DNA from: Bacillota bacterium
GTDB taxonomy: Bacteria; Bacillota; Clostridia; Peptostreptococcales; Anaerovoracaceae
Assembly (NCBI GenBank): GCA_023415235.1
Contig: JAEZLP010000034.1
Location: 30,184-94,183 of the forward strand
DNA: 64,000 bases
Direction of reading: 5' to 3'
A model generated the notes under the pieces. The model saw only the letters and a list, made by a program, of their open reading frames with translations. It was not told where the DNA came from and searched no databases. This document shows, piece after piece, positions 51,297 to 59,173 of this stretch. Position 1 is the stretch's first letter. Each line of letters opens with the position of its first letter. Made by a program: the position numbers and the translations under genes.

Positions 51297-52769
51297 CTAA
51301 TATCTTTTCCTTTTTGAAGAAGACGGCAGATTCATTTCATCTCTGTATTTTGCCACCGTTCTTCGGGAAATTTCGATACCGCGTTCTGCAAGGATCTCCA
51401 CCATGGTCTGGTCTGACAACGGCGCTTTTGGATCCTCATTTTCTACTATTTCCCTGATAAAGGTTTTTATGCTTTCCGATGCGATTCCTTCCCCGCTGTT
51501 TCCCGAGACGCCGCTTGTAAAGAAATATTTGATCTCATAGATTCCCCGGGGGCTTTGCATATACTTGCCGTTTATGGAGCGGCTGACCGTGGATTCGTGA
51601 ATCCCAACCTCATCGGCAATCTGCTTGAGCGTAAGGGTTTTTAAATACTTCGGGCCTTTCTCGAAAAAATCAATCTGGTATTTCACCACAGCGCTGACCA
51701 CATTATAGATGGTTTGCTTTCTCTGTTCTATGCTCTTGATAAGCCACAGTGCCGAATTAAGCCTTCCTGTGAGAAATTTCGAAATATTGGACTCCTTATC
51801 CGATTCGATCAGCATTTTCTGGTAATATGGGCTGATGGTCAGCTTGGGAGCGCTGCTCTCATTAACGGTAACAATGTATTCCCCATCCACTTTCTCAACC
51901 GTGACATCCGGGATAATGTATCTCGTCTCGCTAGCGGATCCGAACTGTCTGCCAGGTTTCGGTTCCAGGCCTTTGATCAGGTCGCTGATCTCCTGGATCT
52001 CCCTGACGGATACGTTCAGAGCCTTTGCAATATTATTAAGCCGGTTCCCGGCGATGTCTTCCAGATAATTGGTGACAACCTCCCTGATGAGAGGATTGTC
52101 GTTCCCCTGATGGGCCAGTTGAATCAGCAGGCATTCCTTAAGATTCCTTGCTCCCACGCCAGGAGGATCAAAGCTCTGGATGGCGTCTAGGACGATCTGT
52201 ACCTTGTCCTGTTCTACATTCAGTTCTCTGGCGATTTCCTCCACACTGAGGGTCATATAGCCGTTTTCATCCAGAGACTCAATCATGTATCTGCCAATAT
52301 TCCTGCAGCTGCGTTTGATGGGGGCAAACTGGAGCTGAAACAGCAGATGCTCCGTCAGTGTAATTTCGGAGGAAACGAACTGCTCAAAGGTGTACTCGTT
52401 TTTCTCCTTCGCATATTCCCACTGTTTGTAGCTGATATCGTCATATTCCTTCTCCTTGAAATGCTCGGCCCAATCAAAATCATTGTTCTCCTTGGATTCA
52501 AACTTTGAATCGTAATCCGGTCCAAATTCCTTATCGGATTGAAAGCCTTCGTTTTTCTCCTCTCTGATTTCTTCGCCGGATTTTTCGTTTTCCCCGTCCA
52601 TTGGCGAAGTGGATTGCAATTCCAGGATCGGATTGGTAAGAAGCTGCTCTTCCACATAGCTCTCCAGTTCCTGTGTGTTGAATTGCAGAATCTGAATAGC
52701 CTGGATCAGCTCCGGTGTCATCACCAGCTTTTGTGATTGTTCAATTGTCAGGTCGTACCCCAGTCTCAT
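51297..52769 (-). CDS. rpoN: RNA polymerase sigma-54 factor RpoN (SigL)
   Basis: 490 residues from ATG at 52769 with GAGGTG upstream; the ORF to 52799 is too close to the promoter. Region I is Gln/Leu-rich (LTIEQSQKLVMTPELIQAI), followed by an acidic linker (about 55-125), the core-binding region, the HTH HESTVSRSINGKYMQSP and the RpoN box SRRTVAKYRDE near the end. No obvious -24/-12 site is present in this window. It is the first gene of the gap-pgk-tpiA-eno run. Confidence 0.95.
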   Translation of the reverse strand: MRLGYDLTIEQSQKLVMTPELIQAIQILQFNTQELESYVEEQLLTNPILELQSTSPMDGENEKSGEEIREEKNEGFQSDKEFGPDYDSKFESKENNDFDWAEHFKEKEYDDISYKQWEYAKEKNEYTFEQFVSSEITLTEHLLFQLQFAPIKRSCRNIGRYMIESLDENGYMTLSVEEIARELNVEQDKVQIVLDAIQSFDPPGVGARNLKECLLIQLAHQGNDNPLIREVVTNYLEDIAGNRLNNIAKALNVSVREIQEISDLIKGLEPKPGRQFGSASETRYIIPDVTVEKVDGEYIVTVNESSAPKLTISPYYQKMLIESDKESNISKFLTGRLNSALWLIKSIEQRKQTIYNVVSAVVKYQIDFFEKGPKYLKTLTLKQIADEVGIHESTVSRSINGKYMQSPRGIYEIKYFFTSGVSGNSGEGIASESIKTFIREIVENEDPKAPLSDQTMVEILAERGIEISRRTVAKYRDEMNLPSSSKRKRY

Positions 52770-52810
52770 AATGCACCTCATTATGAAGGGTTCTCTCAAA
52801 CCTCTTCATC

Positions 52811-52819
52811 ATTATACCA
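52811..52819 (-). promoter_or_regulatory. Extended -10 promoter of rpoN
   Basis: Minus strand TGGTATAAT with no good -35 at 17 bases (a TTGGCA lies 19 bases upstream). It is about 40 bases before the rpoN start. Confidence 0.5.
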
Positions 52820-52896
52820 CAACTATATCATCTTGTGCCAATATTTTTTACGAAATTAATAAAAATTTAACCAACCAATTTATCATATATCAAAAT

Positions 52897-53367
52897 TTAT
52901 TCCAAATTCGGGAAATTCAGCTGCCGCAGAGCTTCAAAAAGAACAATATTAGCCGAATTGGAAAGATTCAGCGACCGAAGTCTGGTATCCCCGCTCATGG
53001 GAATCCGGATGGTTCTTTCCTTGTATTTCTCTATTAAATCCCTTGGAAGTCCAGCTGTTTCCCTGCCAAACAAAAGCATTGCGTTTTCTTCATAGGTGAC
53101 ATCCGTATATCTTCTGATTCCTTTGGTGGTCGCAAGATACATGGGCATGTCTTTGTATTTTGTAAAAAAGTCATCCAAACTTTCATGGATTTCCAAATCC
53201 ACATATGGCCAATAATCCAGTCCGGCTCTTTTCAATGTTTTATCGTCAGTTGAAAATCCCAGGGGCTTCACCAGATGAAGCCTGGCCCCTGTCGCCGCAC
53301 AGGACCTGGCGATGTTTCCGGTATTAGGTGGAATTTCCGGCTCTACCAGTACAATATGAATTGTCAT
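52897..53367 (-). CDS. trmL: tRNA (cytidine/uridine-34-2'-O)-methyltransferase TrmL
   Basis: 156 residues with the SpoU/TrmL SPOUT signature: PEIPPNTGNIARSCAATGARLHLV at the start, MLLFGRETAGLP in the middle and RSLNLSNSANIVLFEALRQ forming the knot. Methylates the wobble base ribose of tRNA-Leu in known homologues. Divergent from hom. Confidence 0.95.
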   Translation of the reverse strand: MTIHIVLVEPEIPPNTGNIARSCAATGARLHLVKPLGFSTDDKTLKRAGLDYWPYVDLEIHESLDDFFTKYKDMPMYLATTKGIRRYTDVTYEENAMLLFGRETAGLPRDLIEKYKERTIRIPMSGDTRLRSLNLSNSANIVLFEALRQLNFPNLE

Positions 53368-53427
53368 CCTCTCACCTCATGTTATTGTTAGCTTCCTTCT
53401 ATCATAATAAATTTTTGCATTTTTTTA

Positions 53428-53456
53428 AAGACAATTTTACAATTATATATTATAAT
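53428..53456 (+). promoter_or_regulatory. Possible promoter of hom
   Basis: AAGACA (53428-53433), 17-base spacer, TATAAT (53451-53456). About 105 bases of leader follow before the hom ATG; I found no T-box or riboswitch pattern in it. Confidence 0.5.
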
Positions 53457-53560
53457 ACCTAAATACGTTGAAAACGCAGCTGCCTTGTCAGGTTTTCGGT
53501 GAAGGCCGCCCTATGGCTGTATTTTCAATTTGAACGAACAGAGAACAGGAGGTTGTTGTT

Positions 53561-54850
53561 ATGAAAACCATCAAAGTCGGTCTTCTCGGCCTTGGCAATA
53601 TCGGGACCGGAACGTATAAAACCCTTGAGATGAACCGAAAACAAATCGAGTCAAACTCAGGAGTTTCCATAGAGATTACAAAAATACTCGAAAAAGACGT
53701 AAACCGGAAGAGGGACATTACGGTTTCTCCCCACCAGTTTACACAGAATCCGGACGATATTTTCCTCGATCCCGAGATTGACATCGTCATCGAATTACTT
53801 GGAGGTATTGAGCCCGCCAGCAGCTTCATGCTGAAAGCCCTTGAAAACAAAAAACATGTGGTAACAGCCAATAAGGCCGCTGTCGCCGCCAACTTCGACG
53901 CTTTTATGGATGCGGCAAAGCGAAATCAGGTCATGTTCCGTTACGAAGCCAGCGTGGGCGGCGGCATTCCGATTCTAAACGCCCTGACCACCGCGCTGTT
54001 GGCCAATGAGTTTGATGAGATTCTTGGTATCGTAAACGGCACAACAAATTATATACTGACTCAGATGACAGAATACGGACTAAATTATGAGGATGTTCTG
54101 AAGGTTGCACAGGAGAAGGGCTTCGCAGAAGCCGATCCCACAGCGGATGTGGAAGGCCACGATGTGGCAAACAAGCTGTCCATTCTGATCTCGCTGGTTT
54201 TCGGAATACGGGTTGCTCCAGACGAAATCCCCACAACAGGTATTTCCAAAATCACAAAGAACGATATTCAGCTGGCAGACCGGTTCGGCTACAAGATTAA
54301 GCTGCTGGCAACGGCGAAAAAGGTGGCAAACCAGCTTGAATGCCATGTGCAGCCGGCATTTGTGCCGAAAGACCACCCCCTTGCATCAGTGAACAATGAA
54401 TTCAATGCGATTTTTGTCACCGGCAACGCGGTGGATGATCTGATGTTTTACGGAAAAGGCGCCGGCCCCCTCCCCACCGGAAGCGCGGTAATGGGCGATG
54501 TGATCGAGATTGCCAAAGCTATAGCAAAGGGCTCGGCTTTTGATCATCATGCAGAGTCGAAGGCAGTGAAAACACTGCGGTATGTAGGGGAAGGCCAGAA
54601 CAAATACTATGTAAATCTGACGGTTAAGGACGTCCCCGGAGTATTGGGCAGCATTGCCACCACCTTCGGCGCTTTCGGAGTCGGCATAGATTCCGTCCTT
54701 CAGCTTTCCAAGGATGCAAATGAAAACAGGGAGGTCCCACTGGTCTTCATCCTTCACGAGGTGACCAGAGCAAGACTGGATGAGGCTCTTGCCAAAATCC
54801 GTTCGGCAAAATTCGCCAGCGAAGTAAACAGCATCATCAGGGTAATGTAA
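53561..54850 (+). CDS. hom: Homoserine dehydrogenase
   Basis: 429 residues. NAD(P)-binding GLGNIGTGTYKTL at the N-terminus, TANKAAVAAN, GIVNGTTNYILTQM and AEADPTADVEGHDVANKLSIL in the catalytic domain, then a C-terminal ACT domain (about 345-425) for amino-acid feedback. Reduces aspartate semialdehyde to homoserine for methionine and threonine synthesis. AGGAGG eight bases before ATG. Confidence 0.97.
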   Translation: MKTIKVGLLGLGNIGTGTYKTLEMNRKQIESNSGVSIEITKILEKDVNRKRDITVSPHQFTQNPDDIFLDPEIDIVIELLGGIEPASSFMLKALENKKHVVTANKAAVAANFDAFMDAAKRNQVMFRYEASVGGGIPILNALTTALLANEFDEILGIVNGTTNYILTQMTEYGLNYEDVLKVAQEKGFAEADPTADVEGHDVANKLSILISLVFGIRVAPDEIPTTGISKITKNDIQLADRFGYKIKLLATAKKVANQLECHVQPAFVPKDHPLASVNNEFNAIFVTGNAVDDLMFYGKGAGPLPTGSAVMGDVIEIAKAIAKGSAFDHHAESKAVKTLRYVGEGQNKYYVNLTVKDVPGVLGSIATTFGAFGVGIDSVLQLSKDANENREVPLVFILHEVTRARLDEALAKIRSAKFASEVNSIIRVM

Positions 54851-54913
54851 GTCGATATTACTGCAAGGTTGCCTGTGCAGCAGTCGCAATAAGATAATTG
54901 GAGGAAAAAAAAC

Positions 54914-55414
54914 ATGACGTTATATGAGCAATGGCAGGATCTGATTGAAAACCAGACCGACGAAACCTTCGGCGCGTTCTGGGAAAAGTACAGTTCCACC
55001 GAAAAAAGAATCTACAGTGGAATCTTGGACGAGCCCGGAAAAAAAGTTGTCGGAACGTTCAAGGATCTCGCCGAAAAATACGAGGCGGACCCGGTCATCT
55101 TTATGGGGTTCCTCGACGGAATCAGCACCAGCCTGAAAAACGAACCGGATTTCAAGGGCTTCGATGAAAGCTCGGAAATTGAGCTGGATATCGATTATGA
55201 AAAGTTGTATTTCAACATGCTGGAAGCAAAAGCGGATTATCTCTACACCCTTCCCCAGTGGGACAGCATTCTGACAGACGAGGCAAGACAGGAAATCGTG
55301 AAAGCCCATAAAAAGTCCAAAACCGTTGTTAAGGACAAAGAGCCCGGCAGAAACGATCCCTGTCCCTGCGGCAGCGGCAAGAAATACAAAAAATGCTGCG
55401 GAACAGGCAAATAA
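54914..55414 (+). CDS. SEC-C motif protein
   Basis: 166 residues. The C-terminus is a clear SEC-C zinc motif, GRNDPCPCGSGKKYKKCC (about 144-162), as in SecA tails; the first 135 residues form an acidic helical region not assigned to a known fold. SEC-C modules bind zinc and often ribosomes or partner proteins. It follows hom by 63 bases with GGAGG upstream, and precedes a strong terminator. Confidence 0.85.
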   Translation: MTLYEQWQDLIENQTDETFGAFWEKYSSTEKRIYSGILDEPGKKVVGTFKDLAEKYEADPVIFMGFLDGISTSLKNEPDFKGFDESSEIELDIDYEKLYFNMLEAKADYLYTLPQWDSILTDEARQEIVKAHKKSKTVVKDKEPGRNDPCPCGSGKKYKKCCGTGK

Positions 55415-55448
55415 AATTATATGATGTTATCTGAATGTGATTGAAAAA

Positions 55449-55476
55449 GGCGGACTGTGCGTGCAGTCCGCCTTAT
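55449..55476 (+). terminator. Terminator after the SEC-C gene
   Basis: 9-bp perfect stem GGCGGACTG/CAGTCCGCC (55449-55457 and 55464-55472), 6-base loop, followed by TTATTT. Confidence 0.8.
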
Positions 55477-55513
55477 TTCTAAGACTTACCAATAGATTCC
55501 CTCCTCCCTTTCC

Positions 55514-55519
55514 TATAAA
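55514..55519 (+). promoter_or_regulatory. Putative -10 element of the riboswitch transcript
   Basis: TATAAA ends eight bases before the aptamer begins, the right distance for a start point near 55527. A -35 hexamer is not recognisable, so an alternative sigma factor is possible. Confidence 0.4.
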
Positions 55520-55527
55520 ATGAGAAT

Positions 55528-55641
55528 AAGCCGAATCTCAAAAAGAGTACCGGGGAACTAATTTCGCAGTCGAAATCCACTATGGGGTGAAGCTGTTTCA
55601 GCGGGGTACCTCTACCCCAACCCGTCAACTAACCCGGGAGG
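55528..55641 (+). ncRNA. Cyclic-di-AMP riboswitch (ydaO-yuaA type)
   Basis: Conserved elements occur in order: GCCGAATC, ACCGGGGAAC, TGGGGTGAA and a final AACCCGTCAACTAACC, which match the ydaO-yuaA aptamer core that binds two c-di-AMP molecules. It ends about ten bases before the AAGGAGG of a LysM-SleB hydrolase gene, a classic target of this riboswitch. There is no poly-T terminator between aptamer and start codon, so control may be translational. High c-di-AMP should turn the hydrolase off. Confidence 0.9.
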
Positions 55642-55660
55642 CAAAAGGAGGAAAATACAT

Positions 55661-56518
55661 ATGATCAGATCCAAGAAAGTAAAAGCAATGTTATTGACAG
55701 CGGGTCTTACCCTTGGAATGTCCGCATTGGTAACTGTCCAATCATTCGCCTATTCGACCGGATTGACGGACTACATAACGGTCAGCGGCGACTCGCTGTA
55801 CAAAATCAGCCAGGTTTTCAACACCACGGTCGACAACCTGATGAACGTCAATGATCTTCACACCTATTCGCTGGACATCGGACAGGTCCTGAAGGTTCCC
55901 GGCGAAACCTATACCGTAAAAAAAGGCGATACATTATATCTGGTTGCAAAAAAATATCAAATGCCTTTATCGACTTTGAGCAGAGCGAACAATATCTATA
56001 ACGACAGACTTGATATCGGTCAGAGACTGGCCGTACCAAATTCTGTTCCCCAGTCCTCTGCCACTCCGGCGCCCGTTCCGGCAACTCCCCCCGCTCCGGC
56101 GCCCGCTCCGGCTGAAAAGCCTTCGGCTCCAGCGCCTGCTGCAAACACTGCCGTCGACGCCGATGAGCTGGATTTGCTGGCAAGGCTGATCATGGCGGAG
56201 GCCCAGAGCCAACCGTATCAGGCAAAGGTAGCCATCGGAGCTGTGGTTATGAACAGAGTGGAAAGCGGATTGTTTGCCAGCTCGATCAAGGATGTGATCT
56301 ATCAGAATATCAACGGCTACCACCAGTTCACACCTGTTGCTAACGGTTGGATCAACAATCCTGCCGACACGGATTCCATCAACGCTGCCAGAGAAGCTTT
56401 GAACGGAGCCGATCCCACCAACGGCGCCTTGTGGTATTATGACGACAGTACCACAAACCAGTTTATGCTGGCAAAAAAGGTATCCATTAAAATAGGACGT
56501 ATGATTTTTGCATTTTAA
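55661..56518 (+). CDS. LysM-SleB-type cell wall hydrolase
   Basis: 285 residues. Signal peptide (about 1-31, ending SFAYS), two LysM peptidoglycan-binding motifs (about 36-82 and 83-128), a Pro/Ala-rich linker (about 130-165) and a C-terminal SleB/Hydrolase_2 domain with LARLIMAEAQSQPYQAKVAI holding the catalytic Glu, plus VVMNRVES. It cleaves peptidoglycan in growth, sporulation or germination. Control by the c-di-AMP riboswitch links it to cell wall and osmotic balance. RBS AAGGAGG. Confidence 0.93.
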   Translation: MIRSKKVKAMLLTAGLTLGMSALVTVQSFAYSTGLTDYITVSGDSLYKISQVFNTTVDNLMNVNDLHTYSLDIGQVLKVPGETYTVKKGDTLYLVAKKYQMPLSTLSRANNIYNDRLDIGQRLAVPNSVPQSSATPAPVPATPPAPAPAPAEKPSAPAPAANTAVDADELDLLARLIMAEAQSQPYQAKVAIGAVVMNRVESGLFASSIKDVIYQNINGYHQFTPVANGWINNPADTDSINAAREALNGADPTNGALWYYDDSTTNQFMLAKKVSIKIGRMIFAF

Positions 56519-56608
56519 GCAGCTTCCCCTTTCCTGAAAAGGCACATCACTCCCCTTTTGAATATTATACAAAAGAGCTTTCAATGAAACATAAGCGAGG
56601 GGAAGGAC

Positions 56609-57115
56609 ATGAGAAGATACTATGGTGATTTTGGGGAAGCCTTTTTCTCCCGAATAGCATCAAATATCAGACGGGGTATTTACAGATATGTTGGGAAAGG
56701 CTCCGGACGCATCGTCTACGACATGGGAAACGGGCTTGTAGTGAAAGAAGCTAAGAATTTAAAGGGCATTGCACAGAATATGGAAGAATATCGGATCGCG
56801 CTGGTTGACGACTCCGGTTTTCTTGCCAGAGTCCGCGATGTTTCAGACGATTACCGGTTTCTGATCATGGATAAGGTCGAGCGGTTCAATGACATCTACC
56901 CGGTGTGGAAATACTTTCACGTCGGCAGCAACAAAGAGCTTTTTCAGGTTGAAGTACTGCGTTATATCAGTGAAAAATACAATCTTTTAATCGGCGATCT
57001 GGGCAGGGCGTCCAATTGGGGCAGCAGAGATGGAAGGCCGGTCATCATCGATTATGGATTCACCCGGCAGGTTAAAAGAAGGTATTACAGTGCCGACTCC
57101 GGCAGACGGAGATAA
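56609..57115 (+). CDS. Minimal kinase-like protein, 168 residues
   Basis: Not a named family to me. The features of a protein kinase or aminoglycoside-phosphotransferase fold are visible in order: Gly-rich loop GKGSGR (29-34), VVKEA with Lys46, a helix with Glu59/Glu60, IMDKVE as hinge (86-91), a catalytic-loop-like IGDLGRASNWG with Asp130 and Asn136, and IIDYG (146-150) as DFG equivalent. At 168 residues most of the C-lobe is missing. AGGGGAAGG precedes ATG. It lies 90 bases after the hydrolase gene. Could be an active minimal kinase or a binding pseudokinase. Confidence 0.6.
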   Translation: MRRYYGDFGEAFFSRIASNIRRGIYRYVGKGSGRIVYDMGNGLVVKEAKNLKGIAQNMEEYRIALVDDSGFLARVRDVSDDYRFLIMDKVERFNDIYPVWKYFHVGSNKELFQVEVLRYISEKYNLLIGDLGRASNWGSRDGRPVIIDYGFTRQVKRRYYSADSGRRR

Positions 57116-57160
57116 TAACACATTCGGAAAACGGAAACACTAATACAGACGGAAAAAATA

Positions 57161-57195
57161 TTAAAAGCAGGCTTCCTCATAGGGAGCCTGCTTGC
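57161..57195. terminator. Bidirectional terminator between the kinase-like gene and nth
   Basis: Stem arms 57167-57177 and 57181-57191 (one mismatch), short loop, with TAAAA and TTGCT on the flanks. Lies between convergent genes. Confidence 0.65.
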
Positions 57196-57214
57196 TGCGA
57201 TCCGTAAATATCCT

Positions 57215-57856
57215 TTATTTTTTCCCAATAAAGTAGAGGCAAAGGCCGTTCAGCCCACAGTCTCCGCACCGGGGGCGCCTGGCATCGCACACTCTTCTGC
57301 CGTGCCAGATCAGGGCATGATGCATCCGCGTCCATTTATCCTTAGGCAAAACCTTCATGAGGGACAGCTCCGTCTTCAGGACATCCGGCTCCTCCACAAG
57401 ACCGATTCGGTTCGCAACCCGAAACACGTGAGTATCTACTGCGATCCTCTGTTCTCCGAATCCATTGGCTAAAACCACGTTTGCCGTCTTTCTTCCTACT
57501 CCCGGCAGCTGGACCAGCTTTTCATAATCACCGGGCACTTTCCCGCCATATTGATCCCGGATGATTTTGGCCAGGCTGAGAACATTCCTCGCCTTCGTTC
57601 TATACATTCCGATCCGTTTGATCATCTGCTGCAGTTCTTCTTCCGTCAATGAGGCGATAGAATCCGCGTCGGGATACTTTTCGAACAGTACCTCCGTCAC
57701 CTGATTCACACTTTTGTCCGTGGTCTGTGCTGAAAGCACCACCGCCACCAGCAGTTGAAAAACAGAACTAAACTGCAGTTCGCAGTCCGCTTCGGGATAC
57801 ATATCTTCAAGAAGCTTCACTGCTTCCATTATTTTCTTCTTTGATAGAACAGCCAT
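57215..57856 (-). CDS. nth: Endonuclease III
   Basis: 213 residues. Helix-hairpin-helix LPGVGRKTANVVLANGFG with catalytic Lys, the catalytic Asp in AVDTHVFRVANR, and the C-terminal 4Fe-4S cluster CDARRPRCGDCGLNGLC (Cys-x6-Cys-x2-Cys-x5-Cys). DNA glycosylase/AP lyase for oxidised pyrimidines. AAGGAG precedes ATG at 57856. Confidence 0.96.
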   Translation of the reverse strand: MAVLSKKKIMEAVKLLEDMYPEADCELQFSSVFQLLVAVVLSAQTTDKSVNQVTEVLFEKYPDADSIASLTEEELQQMIKRIGMYRTKARNVLSLAKIIRDQYGGKVPGDYEKLVQLPGVGRKTANVVLANGFGEQRIAVDTHVFRVANRIGLVEEPDVLKTELSLMKVLPKDKWTRMHHALIWHGRRVCDARRPRCGDCGLNGLCLYFIGKK

Positions 57857-57968
57857 TGTTTTCTCCTTTTATTCCTGATCAATTATGTTTGATTTCTTTT
57901 CTCGTTTCCTAATTATTATATTATCTTATTATATCATCCGGCGCATCCTGTGGATATCTGGAATTTTT

Positions 57969-57983
57969 TGACTCACTGGTCGG
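57969..57983. promoter_or_regulatory. Operator-like site 1 of the RND operon
   Basis: TGACTCACTGGTCGG, an imperfect palindrome (GAC-N6-GTC) nine bases upstream of the -35. It shares 10-11 of 15 positions with site 2, TGACCCGTGGGTCGG. Candidate binding site for the TetR regulator encoded at the end of the operon. Confidence 0.55.
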
Positions 57984-57991
57984 AATTTTTG

Positions 57992-58020
57992 TTGACATGA
58001 TTTCCCTGATTCGCTAATAT
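57992..58020 (+). promoter_or_regulatory. Sigma-A promoter of the RND efflux operon
   Basis: TTGACA (57992-57997), 17-base spacer, TAATAT (58015-58020), about 65 bases before the adaptor gene. Palindromes lie on both sides. Confidence 0.75.
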
Positions 58021-58033
58021 AATATCTAGATTC

Positions 58034-58048
58034 TGACCCGTGGGTCGG
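58034..58048. promoter_or_regulatory. Operator-like site 2 of the RND operon
   Basis: TGACCCGTGGGTCGG contains the perfect palindrome GACCCGTGGGTC-like core (GACCC-GT-GGGTC). It covers the transcribed region just after the start point, 65 bp from site 1. Typical place for a TetR repressor. Confidence 0.6.
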
Positions 58049-58083
58049 GTTAAATAAATACATATAACAGAAGGGGAATCAAA

Positions 58084-59163
58084 ATGAGCAAAAAACTGGA
58101 CAGCATCAAAAAGTTAAGCAGAAAAAAGAAGATCATTATAGCAGCAGTGTTGGTATTTGTTTTGATCGGCGCGTTCCGAATCATATCGGGCCGATTGGAA
58201 GATAAAACCGTCGTAAGCAGCGACGTGGTCAATATTAGAGTAACGACTGCCGCCATTACTACATTGGAGAACACCTCTCCACTGACCGGCCGGCTTCAGC
58301 CCATCGAAGAGGTGACGATCATCCCGAAGGCGATGGGTAATGTAACCAGCGTCAATGTAGAACTGGGTCAAAAAGTTACAAAAGGAACCGTATTATTTAC
58401 AATCGATAATACACAGGTGGCGACTGCATACAACCAGGCAAAGGCTTCTTATAATGACGCCCAGACAAACCTGAGCCGCATGGAGACCTTATACAGGGAA
58501 GGAGCCATCTCCCTCCAGCAATATGAGCAGGCGAAAACCACCTACACCGTTGCGAAGGAAGCCTATACGGCAGCCAGCGACGGTGTGAGCAATTATGTGG
58601 TCACAGCCCCCATCGACGGATATATCACCTCCATCAATGTAGCGGTGGGCTCAATGGCCTCTCAAGCGGCAGCGGCTGCAACGATCGCAAACATCGACAA
58701 GCTGGAAATTGACACCAGCATTTCCGAGAACATCATCAATAAGATCAAGGTCGGAGACAAGGTGGAAGTACTAGTATCCTCTGTATCAGACAAACCGTTC
58801 ACCGGAACGGTTACGGCTTTGTCACCCGCTCCGGCTGTCGGCTCCCTGACCTACCCGATGAAGGTGACTCTGGATAATGCGACGGCTGAGGTCAAGCCCG
58901 GAATGTTCGCGGAGGTCATCATCGTTTCAGATAAGACCACTGACGTAATCGCCCTTCCTTCCACGGCAGTTCTGATCAAATCCGGCAAAACAGTGGTGGC
59001 TGTCATTGAAGACGGTAAAAAGGTGGTATTCAGAGAGGTTGTAGTCGGTGTTGACAATGGAGAGCTTGCCGAGATCAAGAGCGGCATCAAAAAAGGCGAT
59101 ACTGTGGTCATAGAGGGCCAGTATTATCTGGAAGAAAACTCTGAATTCAAAATAATAGATTAG
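58084..59163 (+). CDS. RND efflux periplasmic adaptor (membrane fusion protein)
   Basis: 359 residues. One N-terminal membrane segment (about 18-36), no lipobox, then the HlyD/AcrA layout: barrel-sandwich halves (about 62-95 and 165-200), a short coiled-coil hairpin (about 100-165) and a beta-barrel plus membrane-proximal domain. LFTIDNTQVATAYNQAKASY and TAPIDGYITSINVAVG are characteristic. In Gram-positives it links the RND pump to the wall side. Ten bases before the pump gene. Confidence 0.92.
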   Translation: MSKKLDSIKKLSRKKKIIIAAVLVFVLIGAFRIISGRLEDKTVVSSDVVNIRVTTAAITTLENTSPLTGRLQPIEEVTIIPKAMGNVTSVNVELGQKVTKGTVLFTIDNTQVATAYNQAKASYNDAQTNLSRMETLYREGAISLQQYEQAKTTYTVAKEAYTAASDGVSNYVVTAPIDGYITSINVAVGSMASQAAAAATIANIDKLEIDTSISENIINKIKVGDKVEVLVSSVSDKPFTGTVTALSPAPAVGSLTYPMKVTLDNATAEVKPGMFAEVIIVSDKTTDVIALPSTAVLIKSGKTVVAVIEDGKKVVFREVVVGVDNGELAEIKSGIKKGDTVVIEGQYYLEENSEFKIID

Positions 59164-59173
59164 GGGTGACGGC

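Noticed and set aside
52819..52850. Sigma-54 promoter upstream of rpoN (TGGCAC seen on the minus strand)
   Set aside because: The required TTGC at the -12 position is missing; an extended -10 TGGTATAAT fits better.
53457..53560. T-box or riboswitch in the hom leader
   Set aside because: No TGG-containing T-box sequence, no specifier loop or terminator/antiterminator pair could be found.
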